From Actinomycetospora endophytica (GTDB lineage: Bacteria; Actinomycetota; Actinomycetes; Mycobacteriales; Pseudonocardiaceae): a stretch of 64,000 nucleotides of DNA. Made by a program: the position numbers and the translations under genes. The number at the start of each line of letters is the position of its first letter. The first letter of the stretch is position 1. This document shows, in pieces, positions 35,523 through 43,338 of this stretch. The stretch covers positions 1,116,001-1,180,000 of the forward strand of contig NZ_JAJNDB010000001.1 of the NCBI RefSeq assembly GCF_021026375.1, given 5' to 3'. Under the pieces are notes generated by a model, which saw only the letters and a list, made by a program, of their open reading frames with translations, had not been told where the DNA came from and did no database searches.

Positions 35523-35528
35523 TACCCT
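35523..35528 (+). promoter_or_regulatory. Putative -10 box of the thioredoxin-like gene
   Basis: TACCCT fits TANNNT and lies about 50 nt before the chosen start. It is divergent from the glnR promoter. Confidence 0.35.
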
Positions 35529-35580
35529 GTCCGGGTGCGGTCGGGCGGGTCCGCACGTCGAGCCGTGAGGGGTGATGGTG

Positions 35581-36027
35581 ATGACGGCGGCCGTCGTCAC
35601 CCTGGGCGTCATCGTGGTCGTGGGTCTGGCCGTGATCGCGATCGGGCTGCTGCGCCGGCGGGACTCGCCGGCGGCCGTTCCGGACGCCCCGGCGGTGGCC
35701 CCGGCGTCGCTGCCCGCCGACCTCACGGCCCACGACGGACGCCTCGTGCTGCTCCAGTTCTCCTCGGCCTTCTCCAGCTCCTGCCGGGACACCCGCAGCG
35801 TGCTCGACGACGTGGCCGCGGACCTCCCGGGCCTCGTCCACCGCGACGTGGATCTCGCCACCCGCCCGGAGCTGGTCCGGCTGCTCGGGCTCCACGACAC
35901 CCCGACGACGCTGCTCGTCGACGGGCACGGGCGGGAACTGCTCCGGGTGAGCGGCGTCCCGCGGCGCGCGGCCCTGGTCAGCGCGATCGAGCCCCACCTC
36001 CCGCCCGCCGCAGGAACCCGCGCGTGA
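35581..36027 (+). CDS. Membrane-anchored thioredoxin-like protein (ThiX-like) with degenerate CxxC
   Basis: 148-residue protein with one N-terminal TM helix (VTLGVIVVVGLAVIAIGLLR) and a thioredoxin fold outside the membrane. The active-site loop reads FSSAFSSSCRDTR: the WCxxC tryptophan is Phe and the first cysteine is Ser65, leaving only Cys68. The cis-proline loop HDTPTTLLVDG is kept. It therefore cannot do standard dithiol exchange and may act as a monothiol or mycothiol-linked protein (inference). Several start codons cluster (GTGATGGTGATG); the last ATG has the best spacing from GAGGGG. Position matches thiX beside glnR and cysA in mycobacteria. Confidence 0.82.
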   Translation: MTAAVVTLGVIVVVGLAVIAIGLLRRRDSPAAVPDAPAVAPASLPADLTAHDGRLVLLQFSSAFSSSCRDTRSVLDDVAADLPGLVHRDVDLATRPELVRLLGLHDTPTTLLVDGHGRELLRVSGVPRRAALVSAIEPHLPPAAGTRA

Positions 36028-36067
36028 GAGATGACCACGGGCGCCCCGTTTCGGTAGCGTGAGCGCC

Positions 36068-36154
36068 GTGGACGAGGGCCTGACACGGCGGCGCGCGGTC
36101 GATCTGTGCCGCGTCGACAGCTGCCTGTGTCCCGGCCGCCGTCGCGCGGTCTGA
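36068..36154 (+). CDS. Cysteine-containing leader peptide upstream of cysA
   Basis: 28-residue peptide (DLCRVDSCLC core; Cys14, Cys19, Cys21) with an Arg-rich start LTRRRAVDL. Short peptides of this LTRRRAVDLCR type are known upstream of actinobacterial sulfur-assimilation genes, and in mycobacteria the homologous small ORF before cysA2 mediates cysteine-responsive attenuation. The GTG start lies at the end of a TAGCGT-like hexamer (36055-36060), so it may be leaderless. The stop is 173 nt before cysA. That gap holds a CGGAGGAGCGC stem-forming stretch but no gene. Confidence 0.75.
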   Translation: MDEGLTRRRAVDLCRVDSCLCPGRRRAV

Positions 36155-36327
36155 ATCCCGGAGGAGCGCCCGGCTCTTCCGGACGCTCGATCGGCGCCCC
36201 CTCCAGGGCCCGGTCACCCGTGCGACGCGGCCCCGAGGGTCGTCCGTGGCCCCCGGAGAACCGTCTGTTCCCGATCCGGTCCCGTCCCGTGCGGCGGGTG
36301 CCGTCACACCCCGATGAGGAGTCACGC

Positions 36328-37170
36328 ATGAGCCGCCAGGACGCCCTGGTCACCGCCGACTGGGCCGAGGAGAACCTCGACGCGCCCGGGGTGGTGTTCG
36401 TGGAGGTCGACGAGGACACCACCGCCTACGACGGCGGGCACATCCCCGGCGCCGTGAAGATCGACTGGAAGACCGAGCTGCAGGACCAGGTCCGTCGCGA
36501 CTTCGTCGACAAGGCCGGCTTCGAGAAGCTGCTCTCCGCCAAGGGCATCGCGAACGACGACACCGTCGTGCTCTACGGCGGCAACAACAACTGGTTCGCC
36601 GCCTACGCGTACTGGTACTTCAAGCTCTACGGCCACCAGGACGTGAAGCTGCTCGACGGCGGGCGCAAGAAGTGGGAGCTCGACGGCCGCAAGCTCGACG
36701 CCGCCGTGCCGTCCCGCCCGGGCACGCAGTACAAGGCCCAGGAGCAGGACCTCTCGATCCGCGCCTTCCGCGACGAGGTCGTCGACGCGATCGGGTCGAA
36801 GAACCTGGTCGACGTCCGCTCGCCCGACGAGTTCTCGGGCAAGCTGCTCGCCCCGGCGCACCTCCCCCAGGAGCAGGCGCAGCGCGGCGGCCACATCCCC
36901 TCGGCGCTCAACGTGCCGTGGTCGAAGGCCGCCAACGAGGACGGCACCTTCAAGTCGGACGCCGAGCTCCGCGAGCTCTACGGCACCGAGGGCCTCGACT
37001 CCTCGCGCCCGACGATCGCCTACTGCCGCATCGGTGAGCGCTCGTCGCACACCTGGTTCGCCCTGCACGAGCTGCTCGGCGAGGGCGACGTGAAGAACTA
37101 CGACGGTTCGTGGACCGAGTACGGCTCGCTGGTCGGCGTGCCGGTCGAGACCGGCGACGGGAAGTCCTGA
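36328..37170 (+). CDS. cysA: Thiosulfate/3-mercaptopyruvate sulfurtransferase
   Basis: 280-residue tandem rhodanese that moves sulfane sulfur from thiosulfate to cyanide or thiol acceptors. The inactive N-domain holds GGHIPGAVKIDWKTELQD; the catalytic C-domain has LVDVRSPDEFSGK, GGHIPSALNVPW and nucleophile Cys233 in YCRIGERSSHTWF. ATG with GAGGAG 7 nt upstream. Its stop overlaps the DUF1416 start (TGATG). Probably controlled by the upstream cysteine leader peptide. Confidence 0.94.
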   Translation: MSRQDALVTADWAEENLDAPGVVFVEVDEDTTAYDGGHIPGAVKIDWKTELQDQVRRDFVDKAGFEKLLSAKGIANDDTVVLYGGNNNWFAAYAYWYFKLYGHQDVKLLDGGRKKWELDGRKLDAAVPSRPGTQYKAQEQDLSIRAFRDEVVDAIGSKNLVDVRSPDEFSGKLLAPAHLPQEQAQRGGHIPSALNVPWSKAANEDGTFKSDAELRELYGTEGLDSSRPTIAYCRIGERSSHTWFALHELLGEGDVKNYDGSWTEYGSLVGVPVETGDGKS

Positions 37171-37469
37171 TGTGCGGCGCGCCTGAACAGACCGCGGACC
37201 TGCCCGCGGGGACGGATCTGAGCAAGGAGTCCGTGCTGGTCGGCAAGGTCACCAACGACGGCTCGCCCATCGGCGGGGCCTTCGTCCGCCTGCTCGACTC
37301 CACCGGCGAGTTCACCGCCGAGGTGGTGTCCTCGGCGACCGGCGACTACCGGTTCTTCGCCGCGCCGGGCAGCTGGACGGTCCGGGCGCTCTCGCGCTCG
37401 GGCAACGGGCAGGCCGATGTCGCCGTGGGCGGCCCCGGGCTGTTCACGACGGAGGTCCCGGTCGGCTGA
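37170..37469 (+). CDS. DUF1416 protein (SseC-like)
   Basis: 99-residue beta-sandwich protein of the DUF1416 family, in mycobacteria encoded directly after cysA2. It has an N-terminal MCGAP, a transthyretin/carboxypeptidase-regulatory-like core (VLVGKVTNDGSPIGGAFVRL, SSATGDYRFFAAPGSWTVRA) and ends in TTEVPVG. Role in sulfur-transfer metabolism is inferred from tight coupling to cysA. Confidence 0.9.
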   Translation: MCGAPEQTADLPAGTDLSKESVLVGKVTNDGSPIGGAFVRLLDSTGEFTAEVVSSATGDYRFFAAPGSWTVRALSRSGNGQADVAVGGPGLFTTEVPVG

Positions 37470-37580
37470 GTGTGGTCGTCCGGTCCCCGTTGTCAGCGAT
37501 GGTCCCCTATCGGCGTGCTCGACTGGATGCTGACATCTGACGTCAGGATGAACCCTTCCTGACATGACGCACACGCCCGT

Positions 37581-37607
37581 CCCGCCCCGTTCCCGGGGTG
37601 GGGCGGG
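37581..37607. terminator. GC-rich terminator after the cysA operon
   Basis: CCCGCCCC (37581-37588) pairs with GGGGCGGG (37600-37607), loop 11 nt. A palindrome CTGACGTCAG also lies upstream at 37537-37546. Confidence 0.6.
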
Positions 37608-37628
37608 CGTCGTCGTTAGGGTGGCCCG

Positions 37629-37754
37629 GTGGCCTGGGTCTACACGGTCCTCCTCGCCGCCTGCAGCGCCGGGATCCTCTCCTACGCGCTGGTGCTGACG
37701 AGGAGGCTCTTCCGCGACGAAACCGCGAGCAGCACATCGGAGCGATCGGCGTGA
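37629..37754 (+). CDS. 41-residue single-helix membrane microprotein
   Basis: Short frame [20 protein letters not shown] followed by a basic segment (TRRLF) and a polar tail. TAGGGT (37617-37622) lies 6 nt before the GTG, as in leaderless genes, and the stop overlaps the next start (GTGA). Translational coupling to the heme-barrel gene supports it being real. Function unknown. Confidence 0.6.
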   Translation: MAWVYTVLLAACSAGILSYALVLTRRLFRDETASSTSERSA

Positions 37755-38398
37755 GCGAGTCCGAGGCCGACATGCCCGAGGGCCTGTCCGGCAACGAGGC
37801 CATCCGGGCCGCCGAGGAGCGGGCCGAGCACACCAGGGACGCGAACCGGCCGCAGTGGCCGGATCTGCCGGTTCCGGACGACACCGCCAACCTGCGGCTC
37901 GGCCCGAACCTGGACGACGCCCTGCTGTCGCTCCTGCCGCTGGTCGGGGTGTGGCGCGGGGAGGGCGAGGTGGTCTACCCGACCATCGACGGCCCGTTCC
38001 ACTTCGGCCAGCAGATCACCGTGGCCCACGACGGCAGGCCGTTCCTGTCCTGGGAGGCCCGCGCCTGGCTGCTCGACGGCCCCGGCGGTGAGGTCATCCG
38101 GCCGTCGGCCCGCGAGGTCGGCTGGTGGCGCCCGCAGCCCGACGGCGCGCTCGAGCTGCTCCTGGCGCACCAGACCGGGATCGTCGAGATCTTCTACGGT
38201 GCCGCCCGCACGCAGACGTCGTGGGAACTGCAGACCGACGCGGTCGTGCGCACCGCCAGCGCGAAGGACGTCACGGCCGCCACACGCCTCTACGGCATCG
38301 TCGACGGCGGCGACCTCGCCTACGTCGAGGAGCGCGCGATGATGGGCCAGGAGATGCAGCCGCACACGTCCGCGCGGCTCACCCGCGTCGTGGGCTGA
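37751..38398 (+). CDS. FABP-like / nitrobindin-type heme-barrel protein
   Basis: 215-residue protein with an acidic N-terminal region of about 60 residues and a 10-stranded barrel. The nitrobindin signature appears as [16 protein letters not shown] and [20 protein letters not shown], and the barrel ends with [20 protein letters not shown]. Family members bind heme or fatty acids and are linked to NO or peroxynitrite chemistry. GTG start overlaps the preceding microprotein stop. It corresponds by position to the FABP-like gene beside cysA/DUF1416 in mycobacteria. Confidence 0.87.
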   Translation: MSESEADMPEGLSGNEAIRAAEERAEHTRDANRPQWPDLPVPDDTANLRLGPNLDDALLSLLPLVGVWRGEGEVVYPTIDGPFHFGQQITVAHDGRPFLSWEARAWLLDGPGGEVIRPSAREVGWWRPQPDGALELLLAHQTGIVEIFYGAARTQTSWELQTDAVVRTASAKDVTAATRLYGIVDGGDLAYVEERAMMGQEMQPHTSARLTRVVG

Positions 38399-38399
38399 C

Positions 38400-39113
38400 T
38401 CAGCTGGTCGGCGCCGGGGCGGGCTCCGGCGCGCTCCCGACGCTGTCGCTGACCACCGAGCGTGCCTCGGTGGGCAGGATGCCGAGCGTGGTGGCCACGA
38501 GATCGCCGAGATCGGCCTCGTCCACCCCGCACAACCGTGCGACGGCGGGCGCGGGGACACCGCTGCGCAGCAGCGTCACGGCGGCCCGACCGGGCTCCTC
38601 GCCGCGCTCGAGGGCGGCGACCCCGGCCAGCGCGCCGTTCGGGTCCCCGACGAGGGCGCCGAGCAGCCGGTGGGCGGCCGATCCGGATACGCCCGGCTGC
38701 CTCGAGGGCGTGGACGGCTCGACGCCGGGCTGCCCGGTGGGCGTGGACGGTCCGACGGCCCGCTGAGCGGGCGCCGGCCTCCGGGGCACCGCGGGCTCGG
38801 TCACCGGGTCCTCCTCGTCCGCGGGCAGCGGCGCCGGACCGCGGCCCGGCGCGGCGGGCTCCGTCACCGCGTCGTCCTCGTCGGCCTCGGGTGCCGGCAC
38901 CCCGGCGACCGGCGTCGCGGTGGCGCGGTCGTCACCGGGCGGGCCGTCGACGGTCCGGCCGTCGACGGCCGCGCGGTGGTCACGCCGGGCCCGACGGCCG
39001 GCGAGCGCCCCGGCGACCAGGAACACGACGGCGATGACGAACAGCACCGCCGCCACCACGATCCACGTCGTCGGCGTCTGCAGCAGGCGCTCCCAGACGC
39101 CACCCGGCTCCAT
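38400..39113 (-). CDS. Unknown membrane-anchored protein with long disordered linker
   Basis: About 237 residues. One N-terminal TM helix (WIVVAAVLFVIAVVFLVAGA) is followed by an Arg patch, a Pro/Glu/Asp-rich disordered stretch with imperfect repeats of the type EDPVTEPAVPRR, and a C-terminal helical domain (RLLGALVGDPNGALAGVAAL ... VARLCGVDEADLGDLVATTL). No family recognised. ATG at 39113 and GTG at 39134 are both possible starts. Same strand as the DivIVA-like gene, whose stop is 51 nt upstream. Confidence 0.7.
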   Translation of the reverse strand: MEPGGVWERLLQTPTTWIVVAAVLFVIAVVFLVAGALAGRRARRDHRAAVDGRTVDGPPGDDRATATPVAGVPAPEADEDDAVTEPAAPGRGPAPLPADEEDPVTEPAVPRRPAPAQRAVGPSTPTGQPGVEPSTPSRQPGVSGSAAHRLLGALVGDPNGALAGVAALERGEEPGRAAVTLLRSGVPAPAVARLCGVDEADLGDLVATTLGILPTEARSVVSDSVGSAPEPAPAPTS

Positions 39114-39163
39114 GGACACGGACGGTACGCGCACCGCTCACGCAGAGCGGTCGGAGATCGCCA

Positions 39164-39907
39164 TCATGCCCCGGCCGCGTCGTCCTGGCCGCCCGCACGG
39201 CCGTCCGGGGCCGGCGCCTGGGGCGTGCCCTGGCGCAACGGCACGAGGCCGCCGGGCGGCGGACCGTAGGGCGCGGGCGCGCCGTACGGGGCCCGCGGAC
39301 CTCGCTGCGGGCCCGGTCCCCACGGACGGGGCGGTGGGCTCGGCCGGCCGGAGTTCGCGACGAGGTCGTCCAGGTGGTTCTTGACCCGCACCAGCTCGTC
39401 GAACACCGTGTCGCGCTGCGAGCGCAGGTCCGCCAGTGCGGCGCGCGACTCGGCGTGCTCGGCCAGCAGCGACTCCGCGGCCTTGCTGCGCACCATCTGG
39501 GCCTCCTGCTCGGCCGCCTGCAGGATGCCGCGCAGCCGCTCGTTGAAGGCGTCGACCCCGCCCGGTTCCCCGGACGACGACGAGGCGGGCGCCGCGGCGG
39601 GTGAGGACGCCGACGCCTCGACGGGAGGTGGAGTGGTCCGGGCGCCCTCCTGGAGGGTGGCCGCGAGCTCGCCCCGTGGCGCGGGGGCGTCGTCCGGTCC
39701 CGGACGACGACGCTCCCGGACCGCGAGCTGGGCCCGCAGCTGCGCCACCATGCGGCGCAGGCCGGCCACGTGCTCGTCGACCTGGGTGCGGTCGTACCCC
39801 CGCAGGACGACGTCGAAGTGCGGCCCCGCGGCCTCCTCCGGCGCGTCGGGCAGATCCAGGTAGTGCTCGGCGTCGGGGGGAGTGCGGCCCCGCTCACCCG
39901 TCGTCAT
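39164..39907 (-). CDS. DivIVA-domain protein
   Basis: 247-residue protein. The N-terminal membrane-curvature-sensing DivIVA motif is FDVVLRGYDRTQVDEHV followed by a coiled coil (AGLRRMVAQLRAQLAVRERR). A Pro/Ser/Ala linker, a second coiled coil (LRGILQAAEQEAQMVRSKAA ... VRVKNHLDDLVAN) and a Pro/Gly-rich tail complete it. It is probably a cell-pole or division-site scaffold related to Wag31-like or SepIVA-like proteins, but it is not the main wag31 (no dcw genes nearby). ATG start; divergent from the Fur gene. Confidence 0.82.
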   Translation of the reverse strand: MTTGERGRTPPDAEHYLDLPDAPEEAAGPHFDVVLRGYDRTQVDEHVAGLRRMVAQLRAQLAVRERRRPGPDDAPAPRGELAATLQEGARTTPPPVEASASSPAAAPASSSSGEPGGVDAFNERLRGILQAAEQEAQMVRSKAAESLLAEHAESRAALADLRSQRDTVFDELVRVKNHLDDLVANSGRPSPPPRPWGPGPQRGPRAPYGAPAPYGPPPGGLVPLRQGTPQAPAPDGRAGGQDDAAGA

Positions 39908-39949
39908 ACATCACCTCGTCGCGGCCCGATCCGGCATGCCGGGCACTCA

Positions 39950-40050
39950 CCCGATGGTAGGGATCGGTCCCGGGGCGACGCGAGACGCCGAACGGCGGTG
40001 CCCGGTACCGAGGGCCCCGCGACAGTGTCGGTGACGCGCCTACCATCGGG
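39950..40050. promoter_or_regulatory. Divergent promoter pair with identical -10 elements
   Basis: The 12-mer CCTACCATCGGG occurs at 40039-40050 (plus) and 39961-39950 (minus), forming a perfect inverted repeat 77 nt apart. Each copy contains TACCAT, a -10 match. The plus copy lies 7 nt before the Fur GTG (leaderless); the minus copy lies about 48 nt before the DivIVA-like ATG. Confidence 0.6.
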
Positions 40051-40053
40051 GTC

Positions 40054-40518
40054 GTGGACACCGAACTGCGGCAGACGCTGCACCGCCGCGGCCTGCGCAT
40101 GACGCCGCAGCGCCAGCTGGTCCTCGACGCCGTCTCCGAGCTGGGGCACGCGACGCCGGAGGCCATCTGCGCCAAGGTGCAGGAGATCGCGCCCGCGGTG
40201 AACATCACCACCGTCTACCGCACGCTCGACCTGCTCGAGCAGCTCGGGATCGTGCGCCACACCCATCTCGGACACGGCGCGCCGACCTACGCCACCGGCG
40301 AGCACGAGCACGTGCACCTGGTGTGCCACCGGTGCGGCACCGTCGACGAGGTGGACGCCGACCTGTTGGACGACCTCGCCGGGACGCTGGCCCGGACGGC
40401 GGGCTTCACGCTCGACCCCACGCACGTGGCGCTGTCCGGGCTCTGTTCCCGCTGCGAGTCCGAGAGCGACGCGGAGCCGGTCGCCCAGGCGGCCGCCTCC
40501 GGGAAGGAATCCGTATGA
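40054..40518 (+). CDS. Fur-family metal-dependent repressor
   Basis: 154-residue Fur-family regulator. The winged helix has RMTPQRQLVLDAVSELGHAT and ITTVYRTLDLLEQLGIVRH. Metal sites include HEHVHLVCHRCGTVDEVD and CSRC near residue 135, the two CxxC pairs of the structural zinc site. Whether it senses zinc, iron or peroxide cannot be decided; zinc-sensing Zur proteins share this arrangement. Its stop overlaps the ygfZ start (ATGA). GTG start directly behind a TACCAT -10 box. Confidence 0.9.
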   Translation: MDTELRQTLHRRGLRMTPQRQLVLDAVSELGHATPEAICAKVQEIAPAVNITTVYRTLDLLEQLGIVRHTHLGHGAPTYATGEHEHVHLVCHRCGTVDEVDADLLDDLAGTLARTAGFTLDPTHVALSGLCSRCESESDAEPVAQAAASGKESV

Positions 40519-41654
40519 CCCGGTCACCGCTGCTGGACCTCCCCGGGGCCATCGGACATCCGGACGGTCCCGACGGGGGCCCGGACGCCGACGTGGCCTC
40601 CCACCACGGGGACCCGTTCGCCGAGCAGCGCGCGGCCTCCCGCGGCGCCGTCGTCGTCGACCGGTCGCACCGCGGGCTCGTCGTCGTGACGGGGGCCGAC
40701 CGCACCAACTGGCTGCACCTGCTGGTCTCGCAGCAGGTCGCCGAACTCGCCGAGGGCGAGGGCACCGAGGGACTCGTGCTCGACGTGCAGGGCCGGGTGG
40801 AGCACCACGCGGTGATCAGCCACGTCGACGGCGCGGTCTGGCTGTCCGTGGAGCCGGGCGCGGCCCCCGCGTTGGCGGCCTACCTGGAGTCGATGAAGTT
40901 CTGGTCGGACGTCGCGGTGCGGGACGCGAGCGCCGAGTTCGCCCAGCTCTCCGTGGTCGGGCCGCAGGTCACCGACGTGCTGACCGCCGCCGGGGTCGAG
41001 ATCCCGGCCGATCCCGAGAGCGCCCTGGCGCTGCCCGGCGGCGGGGTCGTGCGCCGGACCCCCTGGCCACTCGACGAGACCTCGGTCGACCTGCTGATCC
41101 CCCGTGACGGCCTGGTCGACTGGTGGGAGCGGCTGCGCGGGGCCGGGGCGGTCCCGGCCGGTCTGGACACCTTCGAGGCGTTGCGGGTGGCCTCGCTGCG
41201 CCCGCGTCTCGGCGTCGACACCGACGACCGGACCATCCCCCACGAGGTCGGCTGGATCGGCTCGGCGGTGCACCTCACGAAGGGCTGCTACCGGGGTCAG
41301 GAGACGGTCTCGCGGGTCGCGAACCTCGGCCGCCCGCCCCGGCAGATGGTGCTGCTGCACCTGGCCTCGGGCGACGACGCGCTGCCCCCGCCCGGGACGC
41401 CGGTGCTCACCGCGGAGGGCGGGCGTGCGGTCGGTCGGATCGGGACGGCCGTCCGCCACTTCGAGCTCGGCTCGGTCGCGCTCGCCCTGGTCAAGCGGTC
41501 GGCGGTGGCCGCGGCCGACGGGCCCGCCACCGTGTGGGTCGCCGACGACCGCGAGGAGGGCGTCCCGGGCCCGGCCACGATCGACCCGGACTCGGTGCCC
41601 CCGGACTCCGGCGAGCCGCCCGGCCGCGCGGCGGTCCGCCGACTGCAGGGATGA
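40515..41654 (+). CDS. ygfZ: Folate-binding protein YgfZ
   Basis: 379-residue GcvT-fold protein that helps assemble or repair Fe-S clusters. The family hallmark K-G-C-Y-x-G-Q-E is present (LTKGCYRGQETVSR). DRTNWLHLLVSQQVAELAEG and VLDVQGRVEHHAVI are typical N-domain blocks. Coupled to the Fur gene upstream and to the PLP enzyme downstream by 4-nt overlaps, so all three are one operon. Confidence 0.93.
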   Translation: MTRSPLLDLPGAIGHPDGPDGGPDADVASHHGDPFAEQRAASRGAVVVDRSHRGLVVVTGADRTNWLHLLVSQQVAELAEGEGTEGLVLDVQGRVEHHAVISHVDGAVWLSVEPGAAPALAAYLESMKFWSDVAVRDASAEFAQLSVVGPQVTDVLTAAGVEIPADPESALALPGGGVVRRTPWPLDETSVDLLIPRDGLVDWWERLRGAGAVPAGLDTFEALRVASLRPRLGVDTDDRTIPHEVGWIGSAVHLTKGCYRGQETVSRVANLGRPPRQMVLLHLASGDDALPPPGTPVLTAEGGRAVGRIGTAVRHFELGSVALALVKRSAVAAADGPATVWVADDREEGVPGPATIDPDSVPPDSGEPPGRAAVRRLQG

Positions 41655-42619
41655 CCGGTCCCCCGGAGACGGCGGGTGTGAGGCCTGCGCTCGTCACCCG
41701 GGCCGAGGTCGACGCCGCGGCCGCGGTGCTCGACGGCGTCGCGGTCCGCACCGCCGTCGAGCCGCTGGACGCGGTCCCCGGACTCCTGCTCAAGCGGGAG
41801 GACACCCAGCCGGTCGGGGCGTTCAAGCTCCGGGGCGCCTTCCACGCCGCGTCCCGGCTCGACCCCGAGGTGCGCGCCGCGGGCCTCGTCACGCACTCGT
41901 CGGGCAACCACGGCCGGGCGCTGGCCTGGGCCGCCGCCCGGCTCGGCGTCCCGGCCACCGTCGTCGTCCCCGACGACGCCGTCGTGGCCAAGGTGGAGGC
42001 GATGGCGGCGCTCGGCGCCCGACTCGTCCGGGTGCCCGCCGACGATCGGGAGCGGGCCGCGGACGCCGTCGTCGCCGAGAGCGGCGGCGCGCTGGTCCCG
42101 CCGTACGACCACCCGCACGTCATCGCCGGTCAGGGCACCGTCGGGGCGGAGATCGCCGCCCAGGTCCCCGACGTCGACCGGGTCCTGGTCCCGGTCGGTG
42201 GCGGCGGTCTGATCTCCGGGATCGCCGCGGCACTCGCCGGGACCGGGATCGCCGTCGTGGGCGTGGAACCGGAACTGGCCGCGGACGCCGCCGAGTCGAA
42301 GCGCACCGGGGCCCTCGTGCGCTGGGACCGGGCGCGAGTCTCCCGGACGGCCGCCGACGGCCTACGGGCGGCGCGGCTCGGGGCGCTCACCTGGCCGCAC
42401 GTCGAGCGCCTCGTCGACGACGTCGTGACGGTGACCGAGGCGTCGATCGAGCAGGCCGCGCGGGTGCTGCACGGTGCGGGCGTGCCCGCCGAGGCCAGCG
42501 GCTGCGTCGCGACGGCGGGGGCCCTCGAGCACCCGGCGCTCGTCCGGGGACGCACGGTCGCGGTCGTCAGCGGGCGGAACGCCGACCCGGGATGGGTGGC
42601 CCGCGTCCTGGCCGGGTGA
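41651..42619 (+). CDS. Threonine/serine dehydratase-like PLP enzyme
   Basis: 322-residue fold-type II PLP enzyme that probably deaminates serine or threonine, or racemises an amino acid. The PLP lysine is in VGAFKLRGAFHAA. The Asn loop is SSGNHGRALAWAA and the phosphate loop VPVGGGGLISGIAAAL. No ACT domain, so it is of the catabolic/racemase type. Third gene of the fur-ygfZ operon (ATGA overlap). Confidence 0.88.
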   Translation: MTGPPETAGVRPALVTRAEVDAAAAVLDGVAVRTAVEPLDAVPGLLLKREDTQPVGAFKLRGAFHAASRLDPEVRAAGLVTHSSGNHGRALAWAAARLGVPATVVVPDDAVVAKVEAMAALGARLVRVPADDRERAADAVVAESGGALVPPYDHPHVIAGQGTVGAEIAAQVPDVDRVLVPVGGGGLISGIAAALAGTGIAVVGVEPELAADAAESKRTGALVRWDRARVSRTAADGLRAARLGALTWPHVERLVDDVVTVTEASIEQAARVLHGAGVPAEASGCVATAGALEHPALVRGRTVAVVSGRNADPGWVARVLAG

Positions 42620-42699
42620 CGACCGGCGCCCGCTCGGGGTCGCCCGGTCGACGCGTCCTGTGCCCGGACGAGTGACAGCGCGGGGTGGTGTCCCCCACC

Positions 42700-43269
42700 A
42701 TGGGAGTCATGATCGAGTTCCGACAGGGTGGTCGGCGGCGCATCGACCGCGTCCTCGACCCCGGCTTCCTGGCCGAGATCGGGGACCGGTCGCTGGACGA
42801 GCTCCGGGCGATGCGGGACGACGCCGCCCAGGAGGAGACCGACCTGTCCTACCTGCGCCGCCTCCTGCACGCCCGCATGGACATCGTCCGGTTCGAGGAG
42901 CACCGCCGCGCCGACGACGGTGACGGCTCGGTGATGGACGCGCTGCCGCGGATCCTCGCCGACAACGCCCTCGGCCCGGCCGCCGGCCGCGGACGCCACC
43001 AGACGGTGGAGCCCTCGCGCGCCGAGTCCCACCGCCGCCACGTCGAGGCGCTGCTGGCCGACACCGGGCTCTCCGACGTCGCGACCCTCACCGATGCCGA
43101 GCTGACCGAGTCCGCCGAGGCGTACTCGGCCGAAGAGGCGTCGGTCTCCGACCACCGCATCCAGGTGCAGCACGTCATGGACGCGTGCAACGACGAGATC
43201 GGCCGGCGCTACAAGGACGGCTCGGCCTCGATCGACGACCTGCTGCGCCGGGAGCGCGAAGGAGCGTAG
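42700..43269 (+). CDS. rsiG: RsiG-like c-di-GMP-responsive anti-sigma factor
   Basis: About 189 residues, mostly helical. The c-di-GMP signature E-x3-S-x2-R-x3-Q-x3-D of RsiG occurs twice. The C-terminal copy is perfect (E146, S150, R153, Q157, D161 in EASVSDHRIQVQHVMD). The N-terminal copy (ETDLSYLRRLLHARMD) keeps E46, S50, R53 and D61 but has His57 for Gln. Known RsiG proteins bind a c-di-GMP dimer through two such helices and sequester the sigma factor WhiG. Neither WhiG nor a flagellar-type sigma gene lies in this window. Starts at 42685, 42700 and 42709 are all possible; ATG at 42700 is preferred for spacing from GGGGTGG. Confidence 0.85.
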   Translation: MGVMIEFRQGGRRRIDRVLDPGFLAEIGDRSLDELRAMRDDAAQEETDLSYLRRLLHARMDIVRFEEHRRADDGDGSVMDALPRILADNALGPAAGRGRHQTVEPSRAESHRRHVEALLADTGLSDVATLTDAELTESAEAYSAEEASVSDHRIQVQHVMDACNDEIGRRYKDGSASIDDLLRREREGA

Positions 43270-43287
43270 GTGGCCGCGGAGCGCGCC

Positions 43288-43320
43288 GCCGACGGCTGAG
43301 ACGGTCTCAGCTGCGTCGGC
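43288..43320. terminator. Strong bidirectional hairpin
   Basis: GCCGACG-GCTGAGAC / GTCTCAGC-TG-CGTCGGC: 15 paired bases, one-base loop centre and a 2-nt bulge. It lies between the convergent rsiG-like gene and the hypothetical gene at 43339. Confidence 0.75.
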
Positions 43321-43338
43321 TTGGCGCGAAGACACTGT

